Origin: Celeribacter neptunius | GTDB taxonomy: Bacteria > Pseudomonadota > Alphaproteobacteria > Rhodobacterales > Rhodobacteraceae | NCBI RefSeq assembly: GCF_900113955.1 | Contig: NZ_FORH01000006.1 | Span: forward strand, 1-64,000 | Length of the DNA: 64,000 nt | Direction: 5' to 3' | Shown: one piece after another, positions 48,472-57,619 of the stretch | How positions within the stretch are numbered: the stretch's first letter is position 1 | Layout: each line of letters begins with the position of its first letter | Position numbers and translations under genes: made by a program | The notes under the pieces: model-generated | Told to the model about the DNA's origin: nothing | What the model saw: only the letters and a program-made list of their open reading frames with translations | Databases searched by the model: none

Positions 48472-51105
48472 TCATGACTTTGGCGATTTGCTCTCGCGCC
48501 GGACCAGTCCGCGCACGCCGCCGGAGATCAGCACATTGACCTCGTAGAGCACCCGGGGCACGCCCAGCCCGCGCGGGCTGGCGAGATAATGCGGCGACCA
48601 GACCGGGTCCCATTTCTCCTTGAAATTGCGCAGCCCTTCGAACCGATAGAGCCGCTCGCCATGCGTGTAGATCAGCGCCCCGAGACGGTTCCAGAACGAG
48701 GCGAGACGATGCTGTTCGATGCCGGAGAACGGCGCATTGCCGAGACGGAACCAGGTAAAACCCCGCTCTTTGGCCCAAAGGATCATGCCCACGAACAGCA
48801 TATCCATGCCATAGCCGGGACAGCGCAGATCGTAGCGCATCAGGTCGATGCAGATCTCCTGCCCGGCGCCATCGAGCAGATTGGCGAAGGCGACGATTTC
48901 CCCCTCGGGATTGCGCAGCACGGCACAGTCGAAATTCTCGACGTAGCTCTCGGAAAAGGCGCCCAGGGCAAAGCCCTTTTCCTCGCCCTGTTTCTGCGCC
49001 AGCCAGGCGTCCGAGATCGCCCGCAGCGCGTCGATATGCTCGGGCACCTGCGCCGCCGCTATGATCTCGACCCGGTAGCCGTCGCGGGCACCGCGGCTCT
49101 GGGCATAGCGGAAATTCTTTTTCTTCGGCCCGTCGAGGGTGAAATTCGAGAGATCGATCCGCGCGGTCTCGCCGATTTTCACGATCGACAGCCCCATGTC
49201 GAGAAAGCTCGGCAGGTAGCGGTTCGAGACGCCGTAGAAGGCACAGAGCCGTCCCATCTGATCGGCCCGCTCGCGCAGCTGCCAGATCAGCGCCCGCCCG
49301 GCCTTTTCCTCGCCCACCGGGTCCGAAAGCGCGATGAGCGCATGGCCGGTGTCGGCATAGGACAGAAAGGCGCGCTCATCCTCGGACACCAGCACCTGTT
49401 TGTCGCCCATCAGCACGAGGGCCGCCTCGGCATCCTCCGAACGCGCCAGAATCTCTTTGACGCTTGGCGGAATGTCCACCGGACCATCGGGCCTGTGCCG
49501 TGCCCGCAGCAGCGAGGCCATGGCGATGAGCGCCAGAACCACCGCCGCTACCAGCTCGCCGCGCAGGAAGCGCGAGGCATCGCCGTGCCAAGAGAACTGC
49601 CACCAGAGCGTATCGCGATATTCGACATGTTTATAGGCGAAGAAGCCGATCCAGCTAACCGCCACCAACAGGGCCACGCCCGAGAGGAACCAGTTGAGAT
49701 CCAGCTCGAAGACCGATCCGCCCTCGACCCGGTAGAACGCGTCTTTGAAGATGATCAGCACACCGGCGGCAAGCCCCATGGTGAAAGCCTGCTCCCATTC
49801 GAGCCCACGGGCCACGGAGGTGACGAGCCCCGCCGCCAGCAGCACCAGCGCCACGATCCAGGCGCGGGTCAGGCGGCGATAGAGGCCACGGGCGAGGATG
49901 ATCAGCATCATGCCGGTGACGCTGGCGGTCATATGCGAGAATTCCACCACCGGCAGCGGCAGCACATCGCGCAGAAGCTCGAGGCGCGAGCCTTCCGAGG
50001 GCAGGGAGCCGGAAAGCAGCAAGAGCACGCCGGAGATCAGCGCGATGCCGCCCGAGAGCGGCGGGATCAGAGGGCTCACCAGAGTGCGCGAGAGGCCCTG
50101 AGGCATTTCGACATGGCGCAGCCGCGCCCAGAGCCAGCTCACGGTGAGCCCCAGCATGGCGACGAGGAACGGATAGAGCGTGTAGATGACCCGGTAGAGC
50201 ACCAGCGCGGCCAAGAGGTCCGGACGCGCCCCGACGCCGAGCCCGGCGATCACCGTGGCCTCGAACACGCCGAGGCCGCCGGGCGAATGGCTGGCAATGC
50301 CAAGCCCGATCGCGGCCATGAAGATCACGAAGAAATAGGCGAAATTGCCGCCCAGGTCGGGCGGCAGCAGCAGCCAGAGCGTGAGCGAGGCGAACAGCAG
50401 ATCGATGGCCCCGGCGAGCATCAGCAGGCTGGCGGTTCTGGCATTCGGCAGATCCGCTTCGATCCGGGCGCCGAACAGTCTGAGCGACAGGTGCCGTCCC
50501 CGGCGACCGAGCAGGATCAGGATCACCGCCAGGACCAGGAGCACCCCCGCCCCGGTCAGGGTTTCCAGATTGGGCGGGATATTGATCACGGCGGACAATC
50601 CCGCCGGGTGAAACAGCATCAGGCTGCCGGTCAAAAGCGCCAGCCCGGACCAGAAGCCGCTGAACGAGGTGGCAAGCGCGAGCGCGGCGCGCGAAAACGG
50701 CACACCGGCCGCGACATAGGCGCGGAGCCGCACCGCGGAACCGGTGAGATAGGAGAGCCCGAGAAGATTGGAAATCGCATAGCCCGCGCCGCCGATGACA
50801 TAGGCGTTGCGCGGTTTGACCACGCCCGGGGCGATCGCGTGCAGCGAGATCACGTCATAAAAGGCAATCGCCAGATAGCTCGCTGTGGTGGCGAGCACGG
50901 CCAGCCCGAGGGTCTGCGGCTTCATGGCGCGGATTTGCGCGAACACATGCGCGGGGTCCACATCCTGCGCCAACTTCTGCAACACGAAACCGGCAATCGT
51001 CAGCACGATCAGCGGCACCGCCAGTTTGACCAGCGGATGATTGGCGACGAGGTGAAACCGGTCGACGGGGGCATCCTGTTGAAGGGGGGACTGGGTTTTA
51101 CTCAT
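48472..51105 (-). CDS. mprF: MprF-type phosphatidylglycerol aminoacyltransferase/flippase
   Basis: 877-residue inner-membrane protein. An N-terminal flippase part of about 14 helices (residues 20-535; YVIGGAGYAISNLLGLSYLTG, HSPGGLGVFEATVIAGLG) is followed by a cytoplasmic DUF2156 GNAT-like synthase domain (about 560-860; ENFDCAVLRNPEGEIVAFAN, WFRLGNAPFSGIEQHRLASF). It transfers lysine or alanine from tRNA to phosphatidylglycerol and flips the product, lowering surface charge. ATG at 51105 (MSKTQSPL) has GGAG 9 nt before it. Full length matches the family (about 840-880). Single gene, divergent from the aldehyde dehydrogenase at 51390. Confidence 0.9.
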   Translation of the reverse strand: MSKTQSPLQQDAPVDRFHLVANHPLVKLAVPLIVLTIAGFVLQKLAQDVDPAHVFAQIRAMKPQTLGLAVLATTASYLAIAFYDVISLHAIAPGVVKPRNAYVIGGAGYAISNLLGLSYLTGSAVRLRAYVAAGVPFSRAALALATSFSGFWSGLALLTGSLMLFHPAGLSAVINIPPNLETLTGAGVLLVLAVILILLGRRGRHLSLRLFGARIEADLPNARTASLLMLAGAIDLLFASLTLWLLLPPDLGGNFAYFFVIFMAAIGLGIASHSPGGLGVFEATVIAGLGVGARPDLLAALVLYRVIYTLYPFLVAMLGLTVSWLWARLRHVEMPQGLSRTLVSPLIPPLSGGIALISGVLLLLSGSLPSEGSRLELLRDVLPLPVVEFSHMTASVTGMMLIILARGLYRRLTRAWIVALVLLAAGLVTSVARGLEWEQAFTMGLAAGVLIIFKDAFYRVEGGSVFELDLNWFLSGVALLVAVSWIGFFAYKHVEYRDTLWWQFSWHGDASRFLRGELVAAVVLALIAMASLLRARHRPDGPVDIPPSVKEILARSEDAEAALVLMGDKQVLVSEDERAFLSYADTGHALIALSDPVGEEKAGRALIWQLRERADQMGRLCAFYGVSNRYLPSFLDMGLSIVKIGETARIDLSNFTLDGPKKKNFRYAQSRGARDGYRVEIIAAAQVPEHIDALRAISDAWLAQKQGEEKGFALGAFSESYVENFDCAVLRNPEGEIVAFANLLDGAGQEICIDLMRYDLRCPGYGMDMLFVGMILWAKERGFTWFRLGNAPFSGIEQHRLASFWNRLGALIYTHGERLYRFEGLRNFKEKWDPVWSPHYLASPRGLGVPRVLYEVNVLISGGVRGLVRRESKSPKS

Positions 51106-51389
51106 ACGCACCATCTCCGTTCCACATATCATTCCACCTGGTGACCTTCGGAGGAAGGCTGGGGCTTTCCCTAGCGCCTTTTCCGCGAAGGATCTTCCAA
51201 ATAAATTCACTGTGAGACCGAATTCAAAGCGGCCTGCCAGTCAAACTGTCGTGAAACCGTTCCGGGGAGGGGGTTTAGTCCGATCGGACTGCCCTGGCGC
51301 GAAATGCGGTCTGTTTTGTCGCCTGAAGCCGGCGATTTGGTCTCCCTGTCTGCTCTGCCACGTCAGACTGGCCGGGAAAGGAGGCCCCC
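51106..51389. promoter_or_regulatory. Divergent promoter region with a 14-bp palindrome
   Basis: 284 bp between mprF and the aldehyde dehydrogenase gene. AGTCCGATCGGACT (51277-51290) is a perfect palindrome about 100 bp before the ALDH start and is the only clear operator candidate. No open frame is supported. Confidence 0.4.
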
Positions 51390-52865
51390 ATGCGCGACAC
51401 AGCGATCTCTGCCCGAACCGATATCGAAGACAAACGCCTGTTGCGTGGCTTTGCCTATGTGAATGGCAAATGGACCTCCGGTGAGACCGGGGACAGCTTT
51501 GCCGTGACCGACCCGGCCACCGGCGCCCATCTGGGCGATGTGGCGGCCTTGTCGGCGGGGCAGGCCAGCGCCTGTGTGGATGCGGCGCAGGCGGCCTTTT
51601 CGGCCTGGGCGGCGCTGTTGCCACAGGAGCGCGCCGCCGTGCTGCGCCGCTGGTATGCGCTGATCATGGCCGCGAAAGAAGACCTCGCCCGGATCATGGT
51701 CTGTGAACAGGGCAAGCCCCTGTCGGAGGCCCGCGGCGAAATCGACTATGCTGCCTCTTTCGTGGATTTCTACGCCGAGGAGGCCAAGCGCCCGAATATC
51801 GAAGGTGTGACCTCGCATCTGGCCAATGCGGAGATGGAGCTCTGGTATGAACCCATGGGGGTGGTGGCGTTGATCACGCCGTGGAATTTCCCCTCTGCCA
51901 TGCTGACGCGCAAGGCGGCGGCGGCTCTGGCGGCGGGCTGTGCCGTGGTGGCGCATCCCTCGCATGAGACGCCCTATTCTGCGCTGGCTCTGGCCGAGCT
52001 GGCCGAGCGCGCCGGGATGCCCGCCGGCGTCTTCAATGTCGTGACCGGCCATGCGCCCACCGTGGTCCGGCCTTGGACCGAAGACACGCGCGTGCGTGCC
52101 CTGTCCTTTACCGGCTCGACCGAGGTCGGGCGTCTCCTGTACCGCCAATCCGCCGATACGGTGAAAAAGCTCGTGCTCGAGCTGGGCGGCCATGCCCCTG
52201 TTATCGTGTTCAAGGGCGCCGATCTCGACCGGGCGGTCGAGGAGGTGATCAAGGCCAAGTTCGCCACCTCCGGGCAGGATTGCCTCGGCGCCAACCGGAT
52301 CTATGTCGAACGCCCGATCTACGAGGCATTTTGCGAAAAATTTATCGCCGCGACACAGGCTCTGACCCTCGGCACCGGTATGGATGATCCCGACATCGGC
52401 CCGCTGATGAACGCGAGCGCCGTGGCGAAACAGAAAGAGCATGTCGAGGACGCTTTGGCCAAGGGGGCAAAGCTCGCTTGTGGCGGTGAGATCTCCGATC
52501 TCGGGCCGCTGTTCTTTCAGCCGACCGTGCTCACCGATGTGCCGGAGACCGCGAAGATCATGCGCGAGGAAACCTTTGGTCCCGTCGCGCCGATCACCCC
52601 CTTCGACAGCGAAGACGAGGTGGTGGCCCGCGCCAATGACAGCGAATACGGGCTCGTCGCCTATGTGCATTCCCAGGACCCGCGCCGGATCTACCGGCTG
52701 TCGCGCTCGCTGCAATACGGCATGGTCGCGGTGAACCGCACCAAGGTCACCGGTGCACCGATCCCCTTTGGCGGGGTCAAGCAATCCGGCCTTGGGCGCG
52801 AGGGCGCGCGCATGGGGATGCAGGAATTCATGGACGTGAAATACGTCTGCCGTGACTGGGCGTGA
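51390..52865 (+). CDS. NAD(P)-dependent aldehyde dehydrogenase (succinate-semialdehyde type)
   Basis: 491-residue ALDH close to the GabD/succinate-semialdehyde branch: ITPWNFPSAMLTRKAAAALA, general base in LVLELGGHAPVIVF, catalytic Cys in FATSGQDCLGANRIYV (GQDC instead of the usual GQxC with small residues). AAAGGAGG lies before the ATG. It pairs with the class III aminotransferase that follows: transamination of an omega-amine yields an aldehyde that this enzyme oxidises, e.g. GABA to succinate or a polyamine-derived aldehyde. It is the second such ALDH in the window and not a copy of the one at 30172. Confidence 0.92.
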   Translation: MRDTAISARTDIEDKRLLRGFAYVNGKWTSGETGDSFAVTDPATGAHLGDVAALSAGQASACVDAAQAAFSAWAALLPQERAAVLRRWYALIMAAKEDLARIMVCEQGKPLSEARGEIDYAASFVDFYAEEAKRPNIEGVTSHLANAEMELWYEPMGVVALITPWNFPSAMLTRKAAAALAAGCAVVAHPSHETPYSALALAELAERAGMPAGVFNVVTGHAPTVVRPWTEDTRVRALSFTGSTEVGRLLYRQSADTVKKLVLELGGHAPVIVFKGADLDRAVEEVIKAKFATSGQDCLGANRIYVERPIYEAFCEKFIAATQALTLGTGMDDPDIGPLMNASAVAKQKEHVEDALAKGAKLACGGEISDLGPLFFQPTVLTDVPETAKIMREETFGPVAPITPFDSEDEVVARANDSEYGLVAYVHSQDPRRIYRLSRSLQYGMVAVNRTKVTGAPIPFGGVKQSGLGREGARMGMQEFMDVKYVCRDWA

Positions 52866-52868
52866 GGC

Positions 52869-52912
52869 CCGACAGAAGTCCGACGAAAGTCCGACACAAT
52901 GCCGACAGAGGA
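52869..52912 (+). repeat. Four tandem 11-bp repeats (CCGAC units)
   Basis: CCGAC recurs at 52869, 52880, 52891 and 52902, exactly 11 bp apart, with similar flanking bases (AGAAGT, GAAAGT, ACAATG, AGAGGA). The array fills the gap between the two genes, and its last unit supplies the Shine-Dalgarno of the aminotransferase. Confidence 0.85.
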
Positions 52913-52921
52913 AAACAGCAT

Positions 52922-54292
52922 ATGTTGACGAACGACCAGCTCTCGAAATGGGACCGCGAAAACTTCTTTCACCCTTCGACGCATCTGGCGCAGCACGCCC
53001 GTGGCGAGACGCCGAGCCGGGTGATCAAGACCGCGCATGGGGTGCATATCACCGACCGCGACGGCACCGAATTGCTCGATGCTTTTGCCGGGCTCTACTG
53101 TGTCAACGTCGGCTACGGGCGTCAGGAGATCGCCGAGGCCATCGCCGATCAGGCCCGCGAACTGGCTTATTACCACGCCTATGTCGGGCACGGCACCGAG
53201 GCCTCGATCACCCTGGCCAAGATGGTGCTCGACCGCGCGCCCGATCACATGTCGAAAGTCTATTTCGGCCTCTCCGGCTCGGATGCCAACGAGACCAATA
53301 TCAAGCTGATCTGGTATTATAACAACATCTTGGGCCGCCCCGAGAAGAAGAAGATCATCTCGCGCTGGCGTGGCTATCACGGCTCCGGGCTGATGACCGG
53401 GTCCCTGACCGGGCTCGAGGCGTTCCAGAAGAAATTCGACCTGCCGCTGGACCGGGTGATCCACACCGAGGCGCCGTATTACTACCGCCGCGAAGATCTC
53501 GAGATGTCCGAAGAGGCCTTCGTCGCCGAGTGCGTGGCCAAGCTCGAGGCGTTGATCGAACGCGAGGGCGCCGACACCATCGCCGCCTTCATCGGGGAGC
53601 CGGTTTTGGGCACCGGCGGCATTGTGCCGCCGCCCGCAGGCTATTGGGAGGCGATCCAGAACGTATTGAACAAGCACGATATTCTTCTGGTGGCCGATGA
53701 GGTGGTCACCGGCTTCGGGCGCCTGGGCTCGATGTTCGGGTCTGAGCATTACGGCATGAAACCCGATCTGATCACCATCGCCAAAGGCCTCACCTCGGCC
53801 TATGCGCCGCTCTCGGGCTCCATCGTGTCGGACAAGATGTGGAAAGTGCTGGAGCAGGGCACGGATGAAAATGGTCCGATCGGCCATGGCTGGACCTACT
53901 CGGCGCATCCGATCGGGGCGGCCGCCGGGGTGGCGAACCTGAAGCTTCTCGATGAGCTGAACCTGATCGAGAACGCCAGCAGCGTGGGCGCCTACTTCCG
54001 CGCTGGCATGCGGGATGCATTGGGTGAACATGTGAATGTCGGGGAGATCCGTGGTGAGGGCATGCTCTGCGCCGTCGAGTTCGTCAAGGATCGCGACAGC
54101 CGCACTTTCTTCGATCCCGAGGACAAGGTTGGCTATGCGCTCGCCGCGGCGCTTTTGAACGAGGGCGTGATCGGTCGCGCCATGCCGCAAGGCGACATTC
54201 TGGGCTTTGCGCCGCCCTTCTGCCTGACCAAGGAAGAGGCGGACAAGGTGATCGGCGCCACCGCAACCGCCGTCATGTCGGTTTTGGGATAA
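52922..54292 (+). CDS. Class III pyridoxal-phosphate omega-aminotransferase
   Basis: 456-residue aminotransferase of the beta-alanine/GABA/putrescine:pyruvate group. Visible: DAFAGLYCVNVGYG, the PLP phosphate site GLSGSDANETNIKL, SRWRGYHGSGLMTGSLTG, the Asp of LLVADEVVTGFGRLG, the Schiff-base Lys in LITIAKGLTSAYAPLSG and the Thr in GHGWTYSAHPIG. AGAGGA within the last 11-bp repeat precedes the ATG at 52922. The frame open to 52862 only crosses the repeat array. It supplies aldehyde to the coupled ALDH. Amine substrate undetermined (GABA, taurine, putrescine or monoamines are all possible). Confidence 0.93.
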   Translation: MLTNDQLSKWDRENFFHPSTHLAQHARGETPSRVIKTAHGVHITDRDGTELLDAFAGLYCVNVGYGRQEIAEAIADQARELAYYHAYVGHGTEASITLAKMVLDRAPDHMSKVYFGLSGSDANETNIKLIWYYNNILGRPEKKKIISRWRGYHGSGLMTGSLTGLEAFQKKFDLPLDRVIHTEAPYYYRREDLEMSEEAFVAECVAKLEALIEREGADTIAAFIGEPVLGTGGIVPPPAGYWEAIQNVLNKHDILLVADEVVTGFGRLGSMFGSEHYGMKPDLITIAKGLTSAYAPLSGSIVSDKMWKVLEQGTDENGPIGHGWTYSAHPIGAAAGVANLKLLDELNLIENASSVGAYFRAGMRDALGEHVNVGEIRGEGMLCAVEFVKDRDSRTFFDPEDKVGYALAAALLNEGVIGRAMPQGDILGFAPPFCLTKEEADKVIGATATAVMSVLG

Positions 54293-55038
54293 ACACCATG
54301 CATCCGGGCGGTTCGGCGAGCAGCCGAGCCGTCCCTTGCCGCCAACAACGGCATTGGATGAGACCGCCGCGATATCCTCTGCGACACAGAGAGGAATCGA
54401 GCATGGCTCAATATTTTGATTTGAGCGGTGACCCATAGTTTTGCCTCTGTGGGTGTGAAAACACCGGAAATCGTCCCTTTTAGTATAGCAATTATTGCAA
54501 AATGTTTGCCTCTACTGACGAATGCTTTTGCCCCCAGCCCAGTCACTGCGCGGATCCCAGCTATACCTCACCCGCCAGCGCCAAGACCTCGATAGCCCAT
54601 CCAAAGGATCTTTAGACGCGGCTGGGCAATATTTGGACTCATCCCCTGTTGTGGCTGGAATAAGAAAACGCGCTTCTGATATTTCGAGGGCAAGCCTCTC
54701 TGATGCTCCTTGAAAGCCAGATGAGTTCACTTACGACGCAGTGCAGCTTCCCAAAAGTCGACCTTGATCCATAGCGCAGAATTCAATGAACTCTCATGCT
54801 ACCTATTCGCAGAGATGGACGTGGAAGAAGCTAAACTTTCCAATGCAAACTCGGGTTCTGGGGGACATACCAAAGGTCGCGAACCTGCGTGTCCTCGCTA
54901 TTCAGTTTGGGGGCGGCATCCCTGACGCGGAATCTTGTTGGAATCTTCACAGCGCTTCCGAAGATCAGTGCGTGCTGTTTTGGTAGAGATGGCAAGCGCC
55001 TCCGATCTCCGAAATACTCTGACGACGGACATGCTCGC
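54293..55038. other. 745-bp gap without a supported gene
   Basis: Lower GC than both flanks, several short open frames of 60-106 codons on both strands, none with a recognisable product or good ribosome site. No clear terminator, tRNA or insertion-sequence end was found. It may be decayed sequence or hold small RNAs. Confidence 0.4.
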
Positions 55039-56079
55039 CTAAATTTGCGCCAGCTCCAAAAGCGCAATAAACAGTTCGCGTTCGGTCGTGATATCAAGTT
55101 TGTAATACAGGCGGTGCTTGTGATTGCGGACGGTGCCGGTGCTGATTTCAAGCGCTTCGGCGATGCGTGAATTGGGTTCGCCCTGGACCATCATGGAGAC
55201 GATTTGTCTCTCGCGTGAGGTCAGTTGGTATTTCTCTTGGAGCTGGTCGACCAAATCGGAGGCTTCGAGAGTGGCATAGCCCAGTGCTTTTTGTTCAACC
55301 GTCAGAACCTGCCCCGCGGGCGCGACAGGGTTCGTGTCAGACAGCTCCGACCATTTCAGAATACAGTCGGGCCCGAGATTGGCCTCGCCGCTTGGCGTGG
55401 CGGCCACAAGCGTGTCGATGTCCCGTTGCATCGCGGCCGTTATGGTCGCGCCCCAGGATGTATTTCTGAAAATTTCCCGATCTTTTCGGTCTTTCACCAA
55501 CATCGCGATGTCTGAGTTTTTCAAATCCGTGGTGCCATAATTGACGAAGCTGAGGCGGATGTGCTGCTGATGCACCATGTTGATGGTGTCAAAGATGAGT
55601 TTGGCGCGGAAAATGTCCTGTTCCGAAAACGTCGTGCTGGACCGGTCGATGCAGATCGCGACATAGACCTCGTTGACGATCGGCAGCATGAAAATCAGCT
55701 CATCGCGAATCTGCGCCGTGCGAAACATCGCGTCGTAAAAGAACGTATCGGCACTTCTCTGGCGCAGCTCGTCAAAGGTCAGAACCGGTTTCACGCCGCC
55801 TTCGCGGACCTGCCGAAGCAAAGGGTCGATCCGGTAATACTGGTCCAGATATTGCGACACGGCGGTGTCCTGCATGGCATGGTTCGACAGGAATTCCGGC
55901 TTTGCGTGCATCGCGTAGCGGATCACCAAATACCTGTTGGTATTAAAGAAATTCGCGAGTTCACGGGCGAGGGATGGATAAAACGTATCCTGCCCACTGC
56001 ATCCGATCACGGGGCCGAGCGCCACGAGGAAATCAATCGCTAGCTTGTCCTTCATGCCCGTCTCGTCATCCTCATGCAT
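55039..56079 (-). CDS. LuxR-type transcriptional regulator with autoinducer-like N-terminal domain
   Basis: 346-residue regulator. The C-terminal LuxR helix-turn-helix (about 280-340) reads LTSRERQIVSMMVQGEPNSR and LEISTGTVRNHKHRLYYKL. The N-terminal half has a sensor-like fold with YLDQYYRIDPLLRQV (78-92), whose Asp-Pro resembles the conserved DP of acyl-homoserine-lactone-binding domains. Other AHL-pocket residues are not clearly seen. No luxI-type gene is in the window. ATG at 56079 is chosen. ATG at 56055 is also possible, and ribosome sites are weak at both. Divergent from the amidase/peptidase/Liv operon, with a 20-bp inverted repeat between. Confidence 0.88.
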   Translation of the reverse strand: MHEDDETGMKDKLAIDFLVALGPVIGCSGQDTFYPSLARELANFFNTNRYLVIRYAMHAKPEFLSNHAMQDTAVSQYLDQYYRIDPLLRQVREGGVKPVLTFDELRQRSADTFFYDAMFRTAQIRDELIFMLPIVNEVYVAICIDRSSTTFSEQDIFRAKLIFDTINMVHQQHIRLSFVNYGTTDLKNSDIAMLVKDRKDREIFRNTSWGATITAAMQRDIDTLVAATPSGEANLGPDCILKWSELSDTNPVAPAGQVLTVEQKALGYATLEASDLVDQLQEKYQLTSRERQIVSMMVQGEPNSRIAEALEISTGTVRNHKHRLYYKLDITTERELFIALLELAQI

Positions 56080-56128
56080 GGTCGTCTTACTCTCTTTCCT
56101 GCATAGCTCTGATCCCTCTCGTGGCACG

Positions 56129-56148
56129 ATGGTGACGGTTGTCACCAT
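56129..56148. promoter_or_regulatory. 20-bp lux-box-like inverted repeat
   Basis: ATGGTGAC-GGTT-GTCACCAT: perfect 8-bp arms with a 4-bp centre, the exact geometry of LuxR-family operators, about 75 bp before the amidase start. A second short palindrome, TCGATGGCATCGA, lies at 56176-56188. Confidence 0.6.
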
Positions 56149-56220
56149 ACCCTTGGATGCCGTCCTCGGGTTAGCTCGATGGCATCGAAACACACCCTTC
56201 ACCATCGCTCCGAGGACCGC

Positions 56221-57606
56221 ATGACGCGCCAGACCGTTCACACCCTCCAGCACAGCCTCCTGCAAGGAGAGCGCGCGGTTGTGGACATTGTAACGGAGGC
56301 ACTGGCCCGCGCAGAAGATGTCCAAAAGCACTGTAACGCCTTTACGCGCCTCTTTGCGAAAGAGGCTCTGGAGCGCGCCAGAGAGGCGGACCGCACTCTG
56401 GCGCTGGGTAAACCGATGCGACCGCTCGACGGCATTCCGGTCTGCATCAAGGACATGACACCAATCGCAGGACATCCGCCGAGCTACGGCACATGGGCGC
56501 GCGCCAAATGTGTCGATCCCGGCGAAGCGGTGATCGTCTCCCGCCTCAAACGCGCCGGCGCGATCATTCTGGGGCAGACCACGACTGCCGAGCTGGCGTT
56601 TTCAAGCTTCACTGCAACCGAGCGCTACGGCATCACGCGAAACCCGTGGGAACAAGACCGCACCTCCGGCGGCTCGTCGGGCGGCAGTGCCGTTGCCGTG
56701 GCCGCTGGCGTGGTACCGCTGGCCGAAGGCTCCGACATGGGCGGTTCCGTCCGTATTCCGGCGGCGGCCTGTGGCGTGGTGGGGATGAAACCCAGCCTTG
56801 GGCGCATTCCCATGGATATTCTTCCGACGCCTTGCGATACGATTTCGCATTTCGGGCCGATTGCGGCCTCCGTGCAAGATGCCGTGACCTTCCTGTCGGT
56901 GACCGCGGGGCATGATCCCGTTGATCTTCTGAGCCAGAAACGGCCCTTTCTCACGCCTGAGACCGCGCCGGCCGCTTTGCACGGGCTGCGGATCGCCGCC
57001 TCGGTCGATCTCGGCTATTGCGATGTCTCCCAGGAAGTTGCCGAGGCATTCCACGAGGTTCTGACCCGGTTGCGGGCGCAGGGGGCAGAGGTGGTAGAAG
57101 CAAGACTGCCGTGGCGCCGTGAGGTCTATGATCTCTGGGCCACGCATTGGAATGCGCTCCTCGCCGCGATGGCCGAAGAGTTCGAAGACATCTCCCGCAT
57201 GGGCACCTCTCTTCAGCACTGCCTGAAGCAGGGCCGCCGCGTCTCCGCGCGGGATCTGGCCGAGGTCGGGCGTCTGAGAAAAGCCATGGCGACGGATATG
57301 CGCCGTATCTTCGCGACCTGCGATGTCTTTCTCTCTCCGACGCTGGCGCGCACGGCGCCCTCTGCCGACAAAACGGACGCGGATTTCGAAGGCGATCTGC
57401 CCAACGGCAAGTTCCACGCCTTCGATATGGCGCATCCCTTCAACATGCTGGCCGCGTATCCCGCGATTTCCATGCCTGTGCGGCTGTCCGGGTCCATGCC
57501 GGTGGGCATCCAGATCGTCGGTCCGGTCTATGAGGACGAACGTACGCTGGCGCTGGCCGGCGCCTTCGAACAGATTTTCCCCCCGCTTCCCCTGCCCATA
57601 TTCTGA
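56221..57606 (+). CDS. Amidase (amidase-signature family)
   Basis: 461-residue amidase-signature hydrolase with the Ser-cisSer-Lys triad visible: Lys in PVCIKDMTPIAG, cis-Ser in GGSSGGSAVAVAAG and the nucleophile Ser in GSDMGGSVRIPAAACG. It hydrolyses an amide or acyl-amino compound. ATG at 56221 (MTRQTVHTL) is preceded by GAGGA. An in-frame ATG at 56179 overlaps the second operator palindrome and is less likely. First gene of the operon with the M24 peptidase (13 bp later) and Liv transporter. Confidence 0.92.
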   Translation: MTRQTVHTLQHSLLQGERAVVDIVTEALARAEDVQKHCNAFTRLFAKEALERAREADRTLALGKPMRPLDGIPVCIKDMTPIAGHPPSYGTWARAKCVDPGEAVIVSRLKRAGAIILGQTTTAELAFSSFTATERYGITRNPWEQDRTSGGSSGGSAVAVAAGVVPLAEGSDMGGSVRIPAAACGVVGMKPSLGRIPMDILPTPCDTISHFGPIAASVQDAVTFLSVTAGHDPVDLLSQKRPFLTPETAPAALHGLRIAASVDLGYCDVSQEVAEAFHEVLTRLRAQGAEVVEARLPWRREVYDLWATHWNALLAAMAEEFEDISRMGTSLQHCLKQGRRVSARDLAEVGRLRKAMATDMRRIFATCDVFLSPTLARTAPSADKTDADFEGDLPNGKFHAFDMAHPFNMLAAYPAISMPVRLSGSMPVGIQIVGPVYEDERTLALAGAFEQIFPPLPLPIF

Positions 57607-57619
57607 AAAGGAGACAGAT

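Noticed and set aside
48589-51144. 851-codon open frame on the plus strand
   Set aside because: Antisense to mprF. His/Gln/Arg-rich shadow with no domain.
54522-55151. Short open frames of 63-106 codons
   Set aside because: No start signals, no family resemblance, and they overlap one another on both strands.
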